Below are positions 23,912 to 35,940 of a DNA stretch of 64,000 bases, piece after piece. Source of the DNA: Gamarada debralockiae (lineage: Eukaryota > Ascomycota > Leotiomycetes > Helotiales > Hyphodiscaceae); the NCBI GenBank assembly GCA_002803225.1, contig NXFV01001946.1:1-64000 (forward strand), read 5' to 3'. Below the pieces are notes generated by a model that made no database searches, was not told where the DNA came from, and worked only from the letters and a program-made list of their open reading frames with translations. Each line of letters opens with the position of its first letter. Within the stretch, counting starts at the first letter, position 1. The position numbers and the translations under genes were made by a program.

Positions 23912-26031
23912 ATGCTGACCTTTAAATATATCCTCTTTCCATACTTCACAATTTGCTCAGCAGCAGGAGCATTGAACGGCGAGCCATCGAAGCTGGAAGT
24001 AAGGGCGGGCAGTAGTACCTCAGTTCCTGCACCACCGGTAGATCTGGGATATGGGATTTATCAAGGATACTATAATGCTACTTCCCAGTTGAATATATAC
24101 AAAGGGTGGGTTTCTTTCCCATCAAGACTTCGAATCTCTCTAATGAGCCCTTCTTGCTGACTGCTGTCAGCATTCGATATGCAGCACCTCCAACAGGGAC
24201 TCTGAGATGGCAGAAGCCGCAATCTCCAGCGGCAAATCGAACGGAGACGATCACGGCGACCGCATTTCCGCCAAGATGTCCACAGGGAAATGATGCGCCT
24301 CTGTGAGTGTTGAAATTCCACTACGAGAGACCGATTGAGTTAACATTTGATAGACCAGCGAATTTCAATTTCACTGCCACTGATGTCGGCAACGAAGATT
24401 GTCTCTTCTTGAGTGTCTTCACACCTCAGAATGCGACGAACCTGCCAGTGTTGGTTTGGATCCGTAGGCATCTTATGTCACCCATTGAAGTTCATGCGAT
24501 AGACTAATTAAATTCAGATGGCGGAGGATACGGGACCGGACAAGGGAACAGTGACCTCTCAGAGCTAGTCATGACCAACAACCACGGCTTCATCGTTGTC
24601 GTAATCCAATACCGCCTCGGCGCCTTTGGGTTCCTCTCCTCAGCTGAACTTTCCCATTACGGAGTCGTCAATGCTGCGCTGTACGATATGCACTTCTCAC
24701 TCCAATGGGTACAAGACCACATTCGCACTTTCGGCGGAGATCCCTCCCGCGTCACTATCTCAGGCGAATCAGCTGGTGGAGGAGCGGTAATGACACAAGC
24801 CATGGCATATGGCGGCTCAGAAGGAACGAAGTACTTCCAGAATGCTATTGTCGCAAGCCCATATCTGCCCATGCAGTGGAATTACAATGACTTCATGCCC
24901 ACTCAATTTTATTATCTCTTTGCTCAAGCCGCGGGATGCTTCAACCAGGCGATCAATACCGTCAACTCGACTGTCTTTGAATGCCTTCAAGGCAAAGATA
25001 CTATTTCTCTTCAAAACGCCAGCGCGTATGTGGCTGGGAGTGGAAAGTACGGCCAGTGGGCATTTCTACCTGTGACAGATGGGACGTTTCTGCAGAAGCG
25101 GCCATCGGAACAGTTGCTGGCTGGGGAGGTGAATGGGCTGAGAATACTCTCAGGCAATAACGCTGATGAAGGTCCTGGATTCGTGCCTCAGGTTATCACC
25201 ACTGGTGATGATTTCGACTTCTTCGTCCAGAATCTCTTCCCACTTATGGACAACAATACCCTCTCACTCTTAGAAAACACTTATGCTATCTCGCCAACCG
25301 CCCCAGGCCCATTATTCAGCACTCTTGGAGACTCTGGGCCCACTGCTTTGAACCAGTCAGAATTCGGGATCGGGCAGCAGCAGCGAGCCAATAATTTATA
25401 CGCGGAGACTACATTTGTGTGTCCAAGCTATTGGCTTGCGAGTGCGTATTCTTCAGAGTCTAGCTACAAGAAGAGGAGTCCAATCCCTCACAACTCAAGA
25501 ACAATTGGACAGAGGAACAATAATAAGCAGTCATGGAAATACCAGTATTCCGTTCCACCATCAGAGCATGGCGCCGACCTCGATGCCTACTATGCCATCA
25601 ACCGCGAAACACTCGGCTACGGCACATTATCTCCAGGCTTCCGCACAGCTGTTCAAGAAATTTGGGGGCGGTTCATCATGTATAACGACCCAACTCTCCC
25701 TGCATCCGTCATCAAAAACATCACCACCTATTCCAACGGCTCTAGCACCGGAGACGATATCGTCGCTGCACAAACTGGCAAGTGGCCAGTATGGGAAGGA
25801 GGACCCAGGGATGGCGGGAATATGTATAAAATGTTGAATCTCAATATGACAGGAGGTCATGCGACCGAGATCAAATGGACTAGTGCAGGGGGGCAGAGTG
25901 TCAATGTCACGCAGTATGCTGGTCCGGGGCTCGTGGCGAAATTTGATATCGTTGATGCGTGGACGTGGGAGGGTGGGAGAGGGAAGAGATGTGAGTTTTG
26001 GGCCGATGTTGGGGAGTTTGTACCTGAGTAA
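23912..26031 (+). CDS. Secreted type-B carboxylesterase/lipase
   Basis: Exons 23912-24105, 24171-24302, 24354-24463 and 24518-26031 give 649 aa. A signal peptide (MLTFKYILFPYFTICSAAGA) precedes the mature enzyme. Alpha/beta-hydrolase features are the type-B signature NEDCLFLSVFTP, the oxyanion-hole motif HGGGYGTG formed across intron 3, the nucleophile elbow GESAGGGAV with Ser230, the likely acid in NNADEGPGF, and a candidate catalytic His near GGHATE. Several N-glycosylation sequons are present. Members hydrolyse carboxylic esters such as lipids or xenobiotic esters outside the cell; the natural substrate is unknown. Tandem position behind the MFS pump on the same strand may be chance. Confidence 0.9.
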
Positions 26032-26700
26032 TAACGACTTGGCGAGGTCTTGTGAATTGAAATGATGGTTAACAAAGGGGCTAGTGCCACGTGCATGGAC
26101 TTTCCTCTCAAGAATTTCTTGGGAACTCGTGATATATGTTCACTGTTGTTCAGTCCCTCAAGCAACATCTAGAATACAAAGCCTCTGAGAATTTCCCATG
26201 GCGGAAGCCAAGAAAGGTTCTGCTTCACGTAAGGACAGGGGCAATGCGACTGTCAATCCCCTATCTTAACTGAGAAGGATCGCTGCAACGTACCCCATGA
26301 CTTCCTCACAATGCTCCGCCGCACCATTGACATAAACTGCCACCTCCATACCCGAATCAACACTTTTAACCGCAACTATTATTCCACCAAAAAGAAGCTT
26401 AACTCGAATATGACTTCTACATTGGTTCTTGGTTGGCAAAAAAAGAAAAGAAAAAGAAAGAAAAAGAAAAGCATAGCACCAAGGCCCTGATCGAATATGA
26501 ATTCAGCCTTGCTCCCAAGAATGCGAGGTTGGCACTTGGGCGAGCGTCATAGGGTCGCTCATGTGATCAGGTAGGTTGTTTCCCGATATATATTCCAGGA
26601 TTCCTCGAGGTTCTCTGGTAGTTCAGTAATCATCAAACAAATAATCGTTCCTCTGCCGCAATTCAATCTCCAACATATTCGTTACAACAATATCATTTAG
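26032..26700. other. Intergenic region with purine tract
   Basis: No gene is supported. A plus-strand A/G tract (26437-26471, built from aaaag and aaaaag units) is the only notable feature. The stretch at 26600-26700 may be the promoter or 5' UTR of the decayed gene that follows. Confidence 0.4.
26437..26471 (+). repeat. Polypurine (AAAAG)n-like tract
   Basis: About 35 bases of A with regular single G, made of units such as aaaag and aaaaag. It is a simple repeat with no obvious link to a gene. Confidence 0.8.
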
Positions 26701-27752
26701 CTGATCGCCGCGCTGGCGCTGCTTTGCGTCTCTGCAGCAGCAACGAATTCTAGAAATTACAATCCTTGTGTAACAGCTGAAAGTTCCACCTATAGCCTAA
26801 CCAGGCTACTCACAACCTGTAGGCCAACTTCCATATCTGGGGTAATGGATTCAATTCAACTAGCTCGACCTGTGTGCCTGGATCTAGACCGAATGACAGT
26901 TACCTTGAGACAAAATGGAATTAGAGTCGTTATGTCGAGGATTTTTACGATCAGGGCTTCAACACAATTGAATGTATGGTAAACCCTTGGGTTGAAAACC
27001 TTGTAAGTCGTGTGTACAGCTTCAAACGTGACAATATACTGGCGTGAATGTAGCCCACTACTGAATCTTTCTGACCCAAATACTCCGTACACTGGATGAG
27101 TCATTGGCATCTCTAGACTCGACTCATCAGTGGCCAAAGACACCAGTAAAGATGCTCCTCAGCCTTCGGCGCCCACTGCCTTTCCGAAGTCAGGTCCACC
27201 ATAAATAACGTCGCGTCCTCATATTCTGGGACTCCGGCTGACTTTGCTGACGGATTTAACTGCAATCAATTGCAGAACTAGGCAACTCTAAATACCAGTT
27301 CTAAATGCGACCCCTATCTGTTCACCGATACATCGGTGAACAATTCCTCCCAAACAGCTTCATTGGATATCCTAATTCCTTCTGTCTAATCACAAACCCA
27401 AGGAGACTCCAATGTGATGGATGACACAGGTCCTTTTCTCTTGGGCGACTTTGATGAGACGGCACGTGATAATTATACCATCTATGGCAAGGCAATAACA
27501 TCTCATGTGCTGGTGTTAGTTGCCATCTGGTTGAAGACTGCGAGTAATAGCTCTTCAAGTGTTTCGTCCTCGATTGGAGGCTGGGCCGACACTCAGATCA
27601 TGTGTATCCCGACGGATGAGACCCAAGCCGGGAGCAGGAATATCACGGAGGCCCAGAAGATTCAGACGGGCACTGCTTGGAAGGTGAGTTGCATTGGAAT
27701 GGGAGTATTTGGAGTTGTGGCTTTGACTGTCTTGTTCGGGTTCATTGTCTAA
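26701..27752 (+). pseudogene. Decayed gene for a secreted or membrane protein
   Basis: The region starts with a signal-peptide-like stretch (LIAALALLCVSAAATNSRNY) that lacks a Met and is preceded by TAG. Coding-like pieces follow: NFHIWGNGFNSTSSTCVPGS, SRYVEDFYDQGFNTIECMVN, SSVAKDTSKDAPQPSAPTAF, DFADGFNCNQLQN, KCDPYLFTDTSVNNSSQTAS, and a last intact piece from 27414 to 27752 with Thr/Ser-rich sequence and a C-terminal membrane helix (IGMGVFGVVALTVLFGFIV). In-frame stops include TAG at 26922-26924 (TGG expected, so G to A), TGA at 27097-27099 and TAG at 27279-27281. Frame changes also occur. The original was probably an N-glycosylated cell-surface protein with one membrane anchor; family unknown. 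Confidence 0.6.
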
Positions 27753-27871
27753 ACGTTCTGAATCACGGTAGCCTTCCACCATATATTTGATAAGAAGTTT
27801 GGACGAATCAATCATTCGGTAATTCCAAAACGATAGCACCCAACACGCCGATTCTCATTCCATATGTTCAA

Positions 27872-29944
27872 TCATACAATCCGGATCTCGCGTTCTGTCC
27901 ATCCCTCGAACATGCTATCCCCAGCACATATCTCAGCAATCCCTATGCGCCTATACTGGCTTGCCGTTCCATCTGTGGGTTCCAGTATCAAAGCCCACAA
28001 AATCTCATATTCGTTGCGGTGAAAGGTCTTGGTGATCTGGAGATAAATAATGCCGCAGTTCTGGAGGTCCGATACAGTCCATAAATCTGCTTTGTGGAGA
28101 TCAAGCTCACAGAACGTAGCAGAACCTCTCAGTTTTTTAGACCGCTTGAAGGCGAATTGTTGAAAGGTGGGCTGTGAAGCTCCCAATAGGCCGTCAAAAG
28201 AGTAGACCAACCCACGCAGAACCAATGTTGCTGACTGGATCTTCAGGAACGAATCGCTGCTAGTAGCTGTGACAATGACGTCGCTAACACTGGCCTCGGA
28301 AGTGGGGAGAGCTGAAATATTATTACTTTGCCAATACTCCAAACCCAAAAAAGAGGTCCAATTTTCGAGTTTGTAGACTGGAGCAATGTCAGACCCATTG
28401 ACTGAAGCCCAGCTCCAAGATGGGGCTCTATATTGCTCCCCACGTTTAGCTCTTCCCTTAGTTGACCATAACAATCCCCTGTGAATATCTTCCAGCCATA
28501 GACCAGCTTTATAGCTATATCCCGTTCGACTACCAATCTCCTTTGCAAGACCTGCTATTGCTGGAAGTCGATCTTCCTCCTTAGTCAGCCTTCTGGCCAT
28601 ATATTCGTTGACTATTTTGTACCAGCACTCTAAGGTCCATAGCCATCTTTCTTTATCATCATAATTTTCAGTAAGCTCCGTCCCTATTGATATACTTCTC
28701 TCAAAGCGAAAGAGCTTTTTGGCATCATCGCACTGCTCGCGATTGTGGGGATCGTATTCGGAACATCGAAAGCTTCTGCAGCTCCAGCCGAGTTGAGTTT
28801 TGCCGTATCTTATTATTCTGGGGGCCAAGAAATTCTCCTGCAAAGCCCATGCGCGCTGACTTAATGGCCCCTCCATGGAAATCAAGCCGGTTGATTCAGA
28901 GTTGCTGAGGGATTTGCTCCGAAACCACAAAGAGCCTGAAAGACCTGTAGAAGGACTCGCATATTGACCTTCTACCATACCTACTGCCGTTCCGAATCTT
29001 GAACTGTCGAAAATCCCCAAAGTACTGTTAGAAGCTGCCTCAGCTGCAATACAAACAGCGGCGTTACTGTAGATGCTGCCCATAAAACCCGATTCGACAT
29101 TCCAATCATCGACGGAGTCTTGGATGATACAGAGGGAATCGATCCACAGGTGCAGAAAGCCAAGTTTCCGCGTTATTATTATAGCATCTTCGAAAGATGG
29201 TGGAAGATCTCTCATTCGTATCTTCTCCTGCCTGAACTTTAAGGTTGACAGAGTCGTCGTCAATGTTGCAGCACCGGTGGGACCCCAGCAGTGGCTCAAA
29301 GCAACCCAGCGTCCAGTCGATCCCTTAGTGTCCTGGAGATACGGTTCATTCGATCCATCGGCAGGCCCAACATTAATGAGTCGAGAGGGCATAGGGTGTA
29401 AAGTCGCTTTGGGGCAATTTTTGTGAGCGAGGCCGGATTGAAGCATGCACTCTGCTAGCCAACGTGAGGCAACAGCTATGCAAGCATTCGACTGTAGTTG
29501 CTTGCCCAGCGTCGAGCCTCTGGCTAACGTTGTGATGGGATCATCTATAATGCTGGTTAGAACCGATAATTCCACGAGGAGAGGCCAGTAGATTTTACCG
29601 TGACTGCAAAATACGTCAAACACCCGAGGCCGCTTGTTTTTAGTCGTTGCTATCACAGACGAAATTGGCAAGATGCCAGACTCTGCAGACGAGAGAAGCG
29701 CAACGGGACGTTGGGCTGCCTCAACGGTTTTGGCTCCAAAGATTAGTTCACACAAGTCACACAGTCGTGCCTTTCTCTGGGACCCTTCCTTAAAATAATG
29801 TGTATGCTCAGCTTGTAGGACATGGCCTTTGTGACCGTCTTCACCATTTTCGAGCCCACAAATCTGGTCCAAATTTAAGTTCTGGCATGATTTGCAAAGC
29901 ATTTTGAGATGAAGAGGTCGTGGCAAGGCCAGAAGAGAGTTCAA
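27872..29944 (-). CDS. Heterokaryon-incompatibility (HET) domain protein
   Basis: This is an intronless frame of 690 codons. The N-terminal 70 residues contain Cys pairs (CKSC at 17-20, CDLC at 62-65), as in many HET proteins. The HET domain starts with WVALSHCWG at residues 213-221 and continues through LPPSFEDAIIITRKLGF, LWIDSLCIIQDSVDDW and GSIYSNAAVCIAAEAA; the downstream RAWALQENFLAPRIIRYG block is also typical. Such proteins trigger cell death after fusion of incompatible hyphae, or act in general non-self responses. No partner domain (NACHT, WD, ankyrin) is fused. A start at Met15 (29902) would keep the Cys motif, so either Met is possible. The partner gene is unknown. Confidence 0.9.
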   Translation of the reverse strand: MNSLLALPRPLHLKMLCKSCQNLNLDQICGLENGEDGHKGHVLQAEHTHYFKEGSQRKARLCDLCELIFGAKTVEAAQRPVALLSSAESGILPISSVIATTKNKRPRVFDVFCSHGKIYWPLLVELSVLTSIIDDPITTLARGSTLGKQLQSNACIAVASRWLAECMLQSGLAHKNCPKATLHPMPSRLINVGPADGSNEPYLQDTKGSTGRWVALSHCWGPTGAATLTTTLSTLKFRQEKIRMRDLPPSFEDAIIITRKLGFLHLWIDSLCIIQDSVDDWNVESGFMGSIYSNAAVCIAAEAASNSTLGIFDSSRFGTAVGMVEGQYASPSTGLSGSLWFRSKSLSNSESTGLISMEGPLSQRAWALQENFLAPRIIRYGKTQLGWSCRSFRCSEYDPHNREQCDDAKKLFRFERSISIGTELTENYDDKERWLWTLECWYKIVNEYMARRLTKEEDRLPAIAGLAKEIGSRTGYSYKAGLWLEDIHRGLLWSTKGRAKRGEQYRAPSWSWASVNGSDIAPVYKLENWTSFLGLEYWQSNNISALPTSEASVSDVIVTATSSDSFLKIQSATLVLRGLVYSFDGLLGASQPTFQQFAFKRSKKLRGSATFCELDLHKADLWTVSDLQNCGIIYLQITKTFHRNEYEILWALILEPTDGTASQYRRIGIAEICAGDSMFEGWTEREIRIV

Positions 29945-30980
29945 TTGGGAGGGAGAATAGCTATGTGTTTAATAATGTGGGTGAACGCGGCAAGGCTGGG
30001 ATTTCTTTTTTTAGAATTCGAGGTGAAGTTCTCGGATGACTGACCAATCAACTTTCATTCATCCGGGTCTCCAGAAGCCCTTGCCCCCGCCTCCTCCTTG
30101 GCTATTGGCTATCAGTGGACTACTGCAAGGTACCGGTGGTCTCGTCGATATCTTGGACCAGCAAAAATGGTGGCTTGACGATGTGTTATTGTCGAGGTTG
30201 ATCTGAAAGTGGGCCACGTAAAAATCCTAGAGATGGCGGTAAACGAATGAGTAGTGATCTGCTGGTGGAGTCGGAGCTAAGGAGAGGATGCGTGGAAAGC
30301 CAGGAAGCAAAGGCGCGTCAGACTCAGATGAAGGGCAGATGGAGCCAATTAGGTCACTTGGTTGACGAGTTCACACCATAACGGATAAAGACTATTAGCA
30401 ACAGTGATGGTTGGTCTTGAGTGATAATTATAATATGATGGTGATGAGAATTGATGACAGCGATTGGAAAGGAGGAGGTCGCAAGAGAGTGCCGGTCATG
30501 ACTGCCCCAAAGTGTCAATGCATTTGCTTCGTCTGAAAATGCTGGTCTCTCGTCTACTAGGCTAGGAGGTTGTTGGATTATTTACCTAGTATTTGCTAGT
30601 AGTTTGCGATAGAATTCCCTCTCGAATCAGTTGGACAATTCGCTGCCCGCAACAAGACTTGAGCACATATGAAAGCGATGAGTGTGTTTGGCGACAGCCT
30701 CACTTTCTTCACTCATGCTATCTCCACTAACCGAAATTTTTTTATTCTGACAAACGGTGCAGTCTTGCTCAATCATGCATTGTAAACAATTATTCATAAA
30801 AGATTAGGATTTGGGAGACCTCACTTGAGGCACAAGCATGTTTCAAGGCCCAATTCTTATCTCTGCAGAACAAACGAAAGCACAATCCCTGGCAGAAGAT
30901 CAATCATGCGCACGCAATGGGATGGTATCAGACATTTGCCATAAAACTACACTTGAGTGCGAAGGCCAAACACCCTATGC
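29945..30980. other. Intergenic region
   Basis: No gene is supported between the HET gene and the UTP7 gene, both on the minus strand. It contains the HET promoter and the UTP7 3' region. A short T-run at 30005-30012 is the only simple feature. Confidence 0.4.
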
Positions 30981-32689
30981 TCATTTCCTCGCAAACCGAC
31001 TCAACGCAGGTCCCAACTCCTCCTCTGTAGCCTTCAACCGTTGATGATGCTTCTCACTCTGCGCCTTCCTCAACTCCTCAATCTTCAACCTCCTCTCATC
31101 AATAATATTCCGTGAGCCTTTCTTCCGCAAGTATTTCCTCAACGAGCTATTCTTCCCTCTTCCACGATTCTTGATATCAGCGATCGGGTCTACTGGTTTC
31201 TTATCCAAATCCTTCTCTGCTTTTCGCTGCTCTTCTGATCTCAGATCCAGGTTCCCGATATAGTCAGGATTCAAAGAAATCATCTCGGGTTGCAGTTTGT
31301 TGAGAAGAGACTTAACTTCTGCTTCTTGTCGTTGCTTTGTGTTCTCGTATGGGTTAACTTCAAGTGCGTCGAAGTTGGGTTCTCCGGCACCTGGAACCAG
31401 CGCGGATGAAAAACCAGCATCGTGCGATATTCCTAAGACATCTTCAAATGGACACCATCTCACTCTCTCTATCCTCTTTCCTTCGCCTCCCCACGCCATA
31501 TACGGACTTTGGATCTTCTCCTGGTCCAAAGCATGTTTTGTGAATAAACCTCTCCATATCGAAGATTGAGTCCCCCATCCCACGGCCGTCAATCCACGAT
31601 CTGAAATTGATATGGAGGATGCAGGCTGTCTTGTGAAATAGCTGTTGACTTCCTTGAACATCCGGATATCCCAGACGGACATTTTCATATCTTGGCCTGT
31701 CGATACCATATATCTACCTTCTCGGTCGACTGCTAATGATCGGACTGGACCTCGATGTGCTAGGAGCTTGACTAGGGGGGTTGTGGAATTGGGTGACCAG
31801 AGGGTGACTGTGCCGTTTTGGTGACCCATGTGAAGGATTGCGTTGTGAGGATTTTGAGTGAGGGATGTGGGTGAGCCGAGTCGGGTGGGTATTTCGATGA
31901 CCACTTGGCCGGTGGAGACGTCTTGGTATTTGAGGTATCCTGGGTTGCCCTGGAACTGTTAGCATTCATTCGTCTCCGAGGCCGGGCAATTCAACATACC
32001 ACTGTCGCCAGCAGGTAATGGTAAGGCAGGAACTCCATATTCGTAACCTCGATATGCTTCTTCAAGCAATGGAGCTCCACTCCCGCCTGGTCGTAAATGT
32101 AGACGTATTTCTTTTGCGCAACCGCAAACATCTGATTATTGTGCAGCCATCGGGCATCTCTCACAGTCTCTCCCAGTTGCAATTCGCACCCCAGCTTCCC
32201 ATTCCTCCAATCCATTGTCGCAACATGACCCTTCCTTCCAGCAAGCAGCAACTCTCTCCCATTCCTCGTATATTCGGCCACATATGGTCCGCCATCCAGC
32301 TTTAGCTCAAACCCCATTTGGGCAGTTTGAACGGCAACATCCTTCTTAATATCCCTCTGGTTGACCTTGTATGTGCGCTCCAACTCATTTTCCGGCTGCA
32401 GGAACCCAGCCGTATTCTCCAGCAGAATTTCGGCATCTTTTGCTTTCAGGGCCGCATCTTTGTATTTGCTTTCCAAAGCTTTCAGGTTGCCCCGTAACTT
32501 CCGGTCCTTGATATTCTTCAATGGTATTTTTCGACCTCTCCCATACGCCTTCTCTGCCTCTTTCCGTCTTCGTATCTGGGCTTCTGAGTGGGTCGGCGCG
32601 AGTTCCGTACGCGCTCGTTTTATTGGGACTGCGCCATTGAAATGCGTCTTTGTTACTGTCGATTCGTCTCGCTCCAATATCTCGGCCAT
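30981..32689 (-). CDS. UTP7: Utp7/WDR46 WD40 protein of the SSU processome
   Basis: Exons 32000-32689 and 30981-31949 give 552 aa (yeast Utp7 is 554). The phase-0 intron 31950-31999 has donor GTATGT and acceptor CCAG. The N-terminus is basic and helical (YGRGRKIPLKNIKDRKLRGN). WD-type repeats follow (AEYTRNGRELLLAGRKGHVA, HMGHQNGTVTLWSP, GPVRSLAVDREGRYMVSTGQ), then the BING4 C-terminal domain with YMAWGGEGKRIERVRWCPFE and EDVLGISHDAGFSSALVPGA, and a Lys/Arg-rich tail. It acts in the nucleolus in early 18S rRNA processing. It is divergent from TSR1, 232 bp away, another small-subunit biogenesis gene. Confidence 0.95.
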
Positions 32690-32921
32690 GCTGAGCGATT
32701 ATTTTGCTGGAGAAGTCGGGTTGAAAATGGCTGAAGATCTCCAAATTTTTTCGGGAGCCATTTGGCGATAAGCGATACGCACGGACCAGCAAATATTTTA
32801 TCAACCCCACGATGAAGATTGCGAAATTCTTCAATAAACGTTGAGGCTCTAGAATTTCAAGTAATACATCGTGGCTTCGCTTCCTTTCAGATTCAAAGCC
32901 GGCGGTAACGGCAGCGGCAGC
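32690..32921. promoter_or_regulatory. Shared divergent promoter of UTP7 and TSR1
   Basis: Only 232 bp separate the two start codons (181 bp if TSR1 starts at 32871). Both genes act in 40S subunit production, so a common bidirectional promoter is likely. I could not identify a defined ribosome-biogenesis motif with confidence. Confidence 0.55.
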
Positions 32922-35414
32922 ATGCCTTCGAGTGTAAGCTCCCACTCACACAGGAGTACCACGAAGGTCTCCCACAAGCCATTCAAATCGAGGAAGGCAA
33001 CCAAGGGCGCATTGAAGGAGATTTCAAAAGGTGAGTTCTCTAGAAGCAAGCAAAGAATATGTGACTGACTCCTTGTAGGCAAAGTAGCTGATCTAAGCCA
33101 CCGAAAGACACCCCACCAAGTGCTCATGTCCAAAATTGACCGAAGAAACCAAGCCCGCCAAAAGCAGCAGACGAAACACAAGGAGCATTTGAGGGAGACC
33201 AATGTGTTTGCAGGCCGAGATGGAGCACCTAGGATAGTTGCTGTCATACCGTTGTGCGAGAATGCGGATGCTTCGGCGGCTGTGAGAAGCTTGAGCGATA
33301 GTCTGGATATCGAGACTGAAATTCCTGAGGAAGGCCTTCTGCGAACCGATATCGACCGGTTTAAGCAGAAGATTCAATATGTGATGGTCAAGCGAGACTT
33401 GATGGCTTGTTTGGATGCGGGAAGGACGGCGGATTTTGTGATATTCATACTGTCTCCGGATCAAGAGGTCGATGAGCTGGGAGAACTTATCATACGGAGT
33501 GTCGAGAGCCAGGGCTTGTCTACACTTTTGACTGTCGTTCAGGGACTGGATAAGATTGAATCACCAAAACGAAGGACTCAGGTGCTATCGTCTTTGAAAT
33601 CATATGTTACGCATTTCCATCCCGATCAGGAGAAGGTCCATAATTTGGACAACAGACAGGAATGCGCAAATTTGATGCGTTCTCTGTGCACTGTCACGCC
33701 AAAGGGAGTCAGGTGGCGTGAAGATAGGAGTTGGATGCTTGTTGACGAAGTTCAATGGCCCTCGAACGAAGGAGAGAATGTCGTTTTAACTGGAGTTGTT
33801 AGAGGCAAAGGATTAAAAGCGGATCGATTGGTTCAGGTTGGTGATTGGGGCGATTACCAGATTGAGAAGATCACAGCGGCCCCTCTAGCCTCGAAAAAGA
33901 GACGAACGGATGATATGGCAGTGGATGATGGAGAAAATATCCTAGACATTCCAACCGAGGAACAGGACGATCTTGCGGAGCTGGCTCCTGAGGAAGTCAT
34001 GGTGGAGGATGACGATGTTGATGCAGCGATGTCTGTGGCCACAACGGAAAGGCGTGGAGTACTGTTGGACGACCACCACTACTTCTCGGACGATGAAACG
34101 CATTTGCCAGCTATACCGAAACGACTACCGAAAGGAACATCAGCATATCAAGCTGCCTGGTTTCTGGGAGACAATTTCTCGGACTCTGGATCAGATTTCG
34201 AGGATGTTGACCAGCAAGGAGATGTGGCTATGAATGCACCCGCTCTTCCGCAAGATGGTGTTGAGGGATTTGCACCACGAGAACCTACTGAGGCCGCCCC
34301 TACAGAATACCCACAATCCGAGATGTTCCTCGATCCAACGCCGGACGATGAAGCAGAGGCTGAGCAACTCGCAGCATTCAGAGCTCGGAAGGGCGACGAA
34401 GCGGAAGAAGATCGAGAATTCCCAGACGAGATCGAATTACACCCACATGTCCTCGCACGGGAACGACTAGCAAGATACCGTGGATTGAAGAGTCTTCGCA
34501 CAAGTCACTGGGAGGAGGACGAAGACAAGCCTCACGAGCCAGAGGACTGGAGAAGATTACTTCAAGTTCCGGACTACAAGTCAGCAAGGAGTCAAGTCAC
34601 ACGTGAGGCTCTGGTTGGTGGAGTAGCCCCTGGAACACGAGTCCACATCCATCTTCGCAACGTCCCCATCTCCCTTAAATCCTCATATAACCCATCTCAC
34701 CCACTCAACCTCTTCTCTCTCCTCCGCCACGAGCACAAGCATGCTGCTCTCAACTTCAATATTACTCTCAGCTCCGATTACCCCGAACCCATCAAGTCGA
34801 AAACAGAGATGATCATGCAATGCGGTCCTCGCCGCTTCGTCGTCAACCCTCTATTTTCACAAGGAGGCAACACATCTAACGATGTCCACAAATTCGATCG
34901 GTTCCTCCATCCAGGCCGCTCAGCAATCGCCACATTCGTCGCACCACTCACATGGGGCTCCGTCCCTACCCTCTTCTTCAAACGCACCGTTCCGGATGCG
35001 AATTCCCCAGCAGAACCTACTCTCACACTCATCGCGACCGGCACCTCCTTACCGCCCTCGTCCCACCGCGTAATCGCAAAACGCATAATCCTCACCGGCC
35101 ACCCCTACAAAATCCACAAGAAGCTCGTCACGATCCGCTACATGTTTTTCAACCGCGAAGATGTGGAGTGGTTCAAGGCTCTGCAATTATGGACGAAGAG
35201 GGGAAGAAGTGGTTTTATTAAGGAGAGTTTAGGTACGCATGGGTATTTCAAGGCTACGTTTGATGGGAAGATAAATCCTCAGGATTCGGTGGGTGTGAGT
35301 TTGTATAAGAGGATGTGGCCCAGGAATGCGAGGGCTTGGAATGGTGCTTTGGACGGAGGAAATGAGGAGCAGATTCAGGATGTTGATATGGAAGAGGGAG
35401 GTGTTGTGCCATGA
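32922..35414 (+). CDS. TSR1: Tsr1, 40S ribosomal subunit biogenesis factor
   Basis: Exons 32922-33030 and 33079-35414 give 814 aa (yeast Tsr1 is 788). The N-terminus has the family block HSHRSTTKVSHKPFKSRKAT followed by KGALK. A GTPase-like fold lacking the P-loop follows, as in known Tsr1 proteins, then the AARP2CN region, an acidic middle (EVMVEDDDVDAAMS, SDSGSDFEDVD) and the conserved C-terminal domain with PLTWGSVPTLFFKR, GHPYKIHKKLVTIRYMFFNR and ATFDGKINPQDSVGVSLYKR. It acts on late cytoplasmic 40S precursors and blocks early entry into translation. An upstream in-frame Met at 32871 would add 17 residues; 32922 fits the family better. Confidence 0.94.
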
Positions 35415-35940
35415 GATGTGGATTTGCTGGCGTTTTGTAGAACGGCATAAATGAATGATTAGGAGACAAATGCATGCTATGAACTATATGGCAGCCTAAT
35501 TGACTCATTGCACTCCATCTTCAATTGGTGGCACGCATTTGGTAGGCCCCAGTCAACGCTCAGAAGTCAAAAGGAGTCGGAAGCGAGTGTTTGTATTCCC
35601 CCCTTCACCAAGCCTGATATTAGTGTGCAGCTGAGGCAATTCACCTCATTCTGAATACCTCAGGTCGATGGAATCGGTCATCTTTGTTGCACATCGCAAT
35701 TCTCGAAGCCATGAAAATCAGGAAAACAATTCGAATTGCATTGGGTTTAAACCGGATATCTCAGGCTGTCCGTTGATGTTGTTTATGCCTGAAAATCCAG
35801 TGACTACCCCTGGAAATGACGTCGCTCACCCCTGAAAGAAAAGTTCGCCAAAAATCCGTCCGATTTCCAACGCGTCTTCCATTTCAAATAAATACCAACC
35901 TGTTCTCCCCTGCCTTGCCACAACACAACAACCCCACACA
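35415..35940. other. Intergenic region
   Basis: This contains the TSR1 3' region and the promoter of PTH2. No gene or repeat was seen. Confidence 0.4.
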
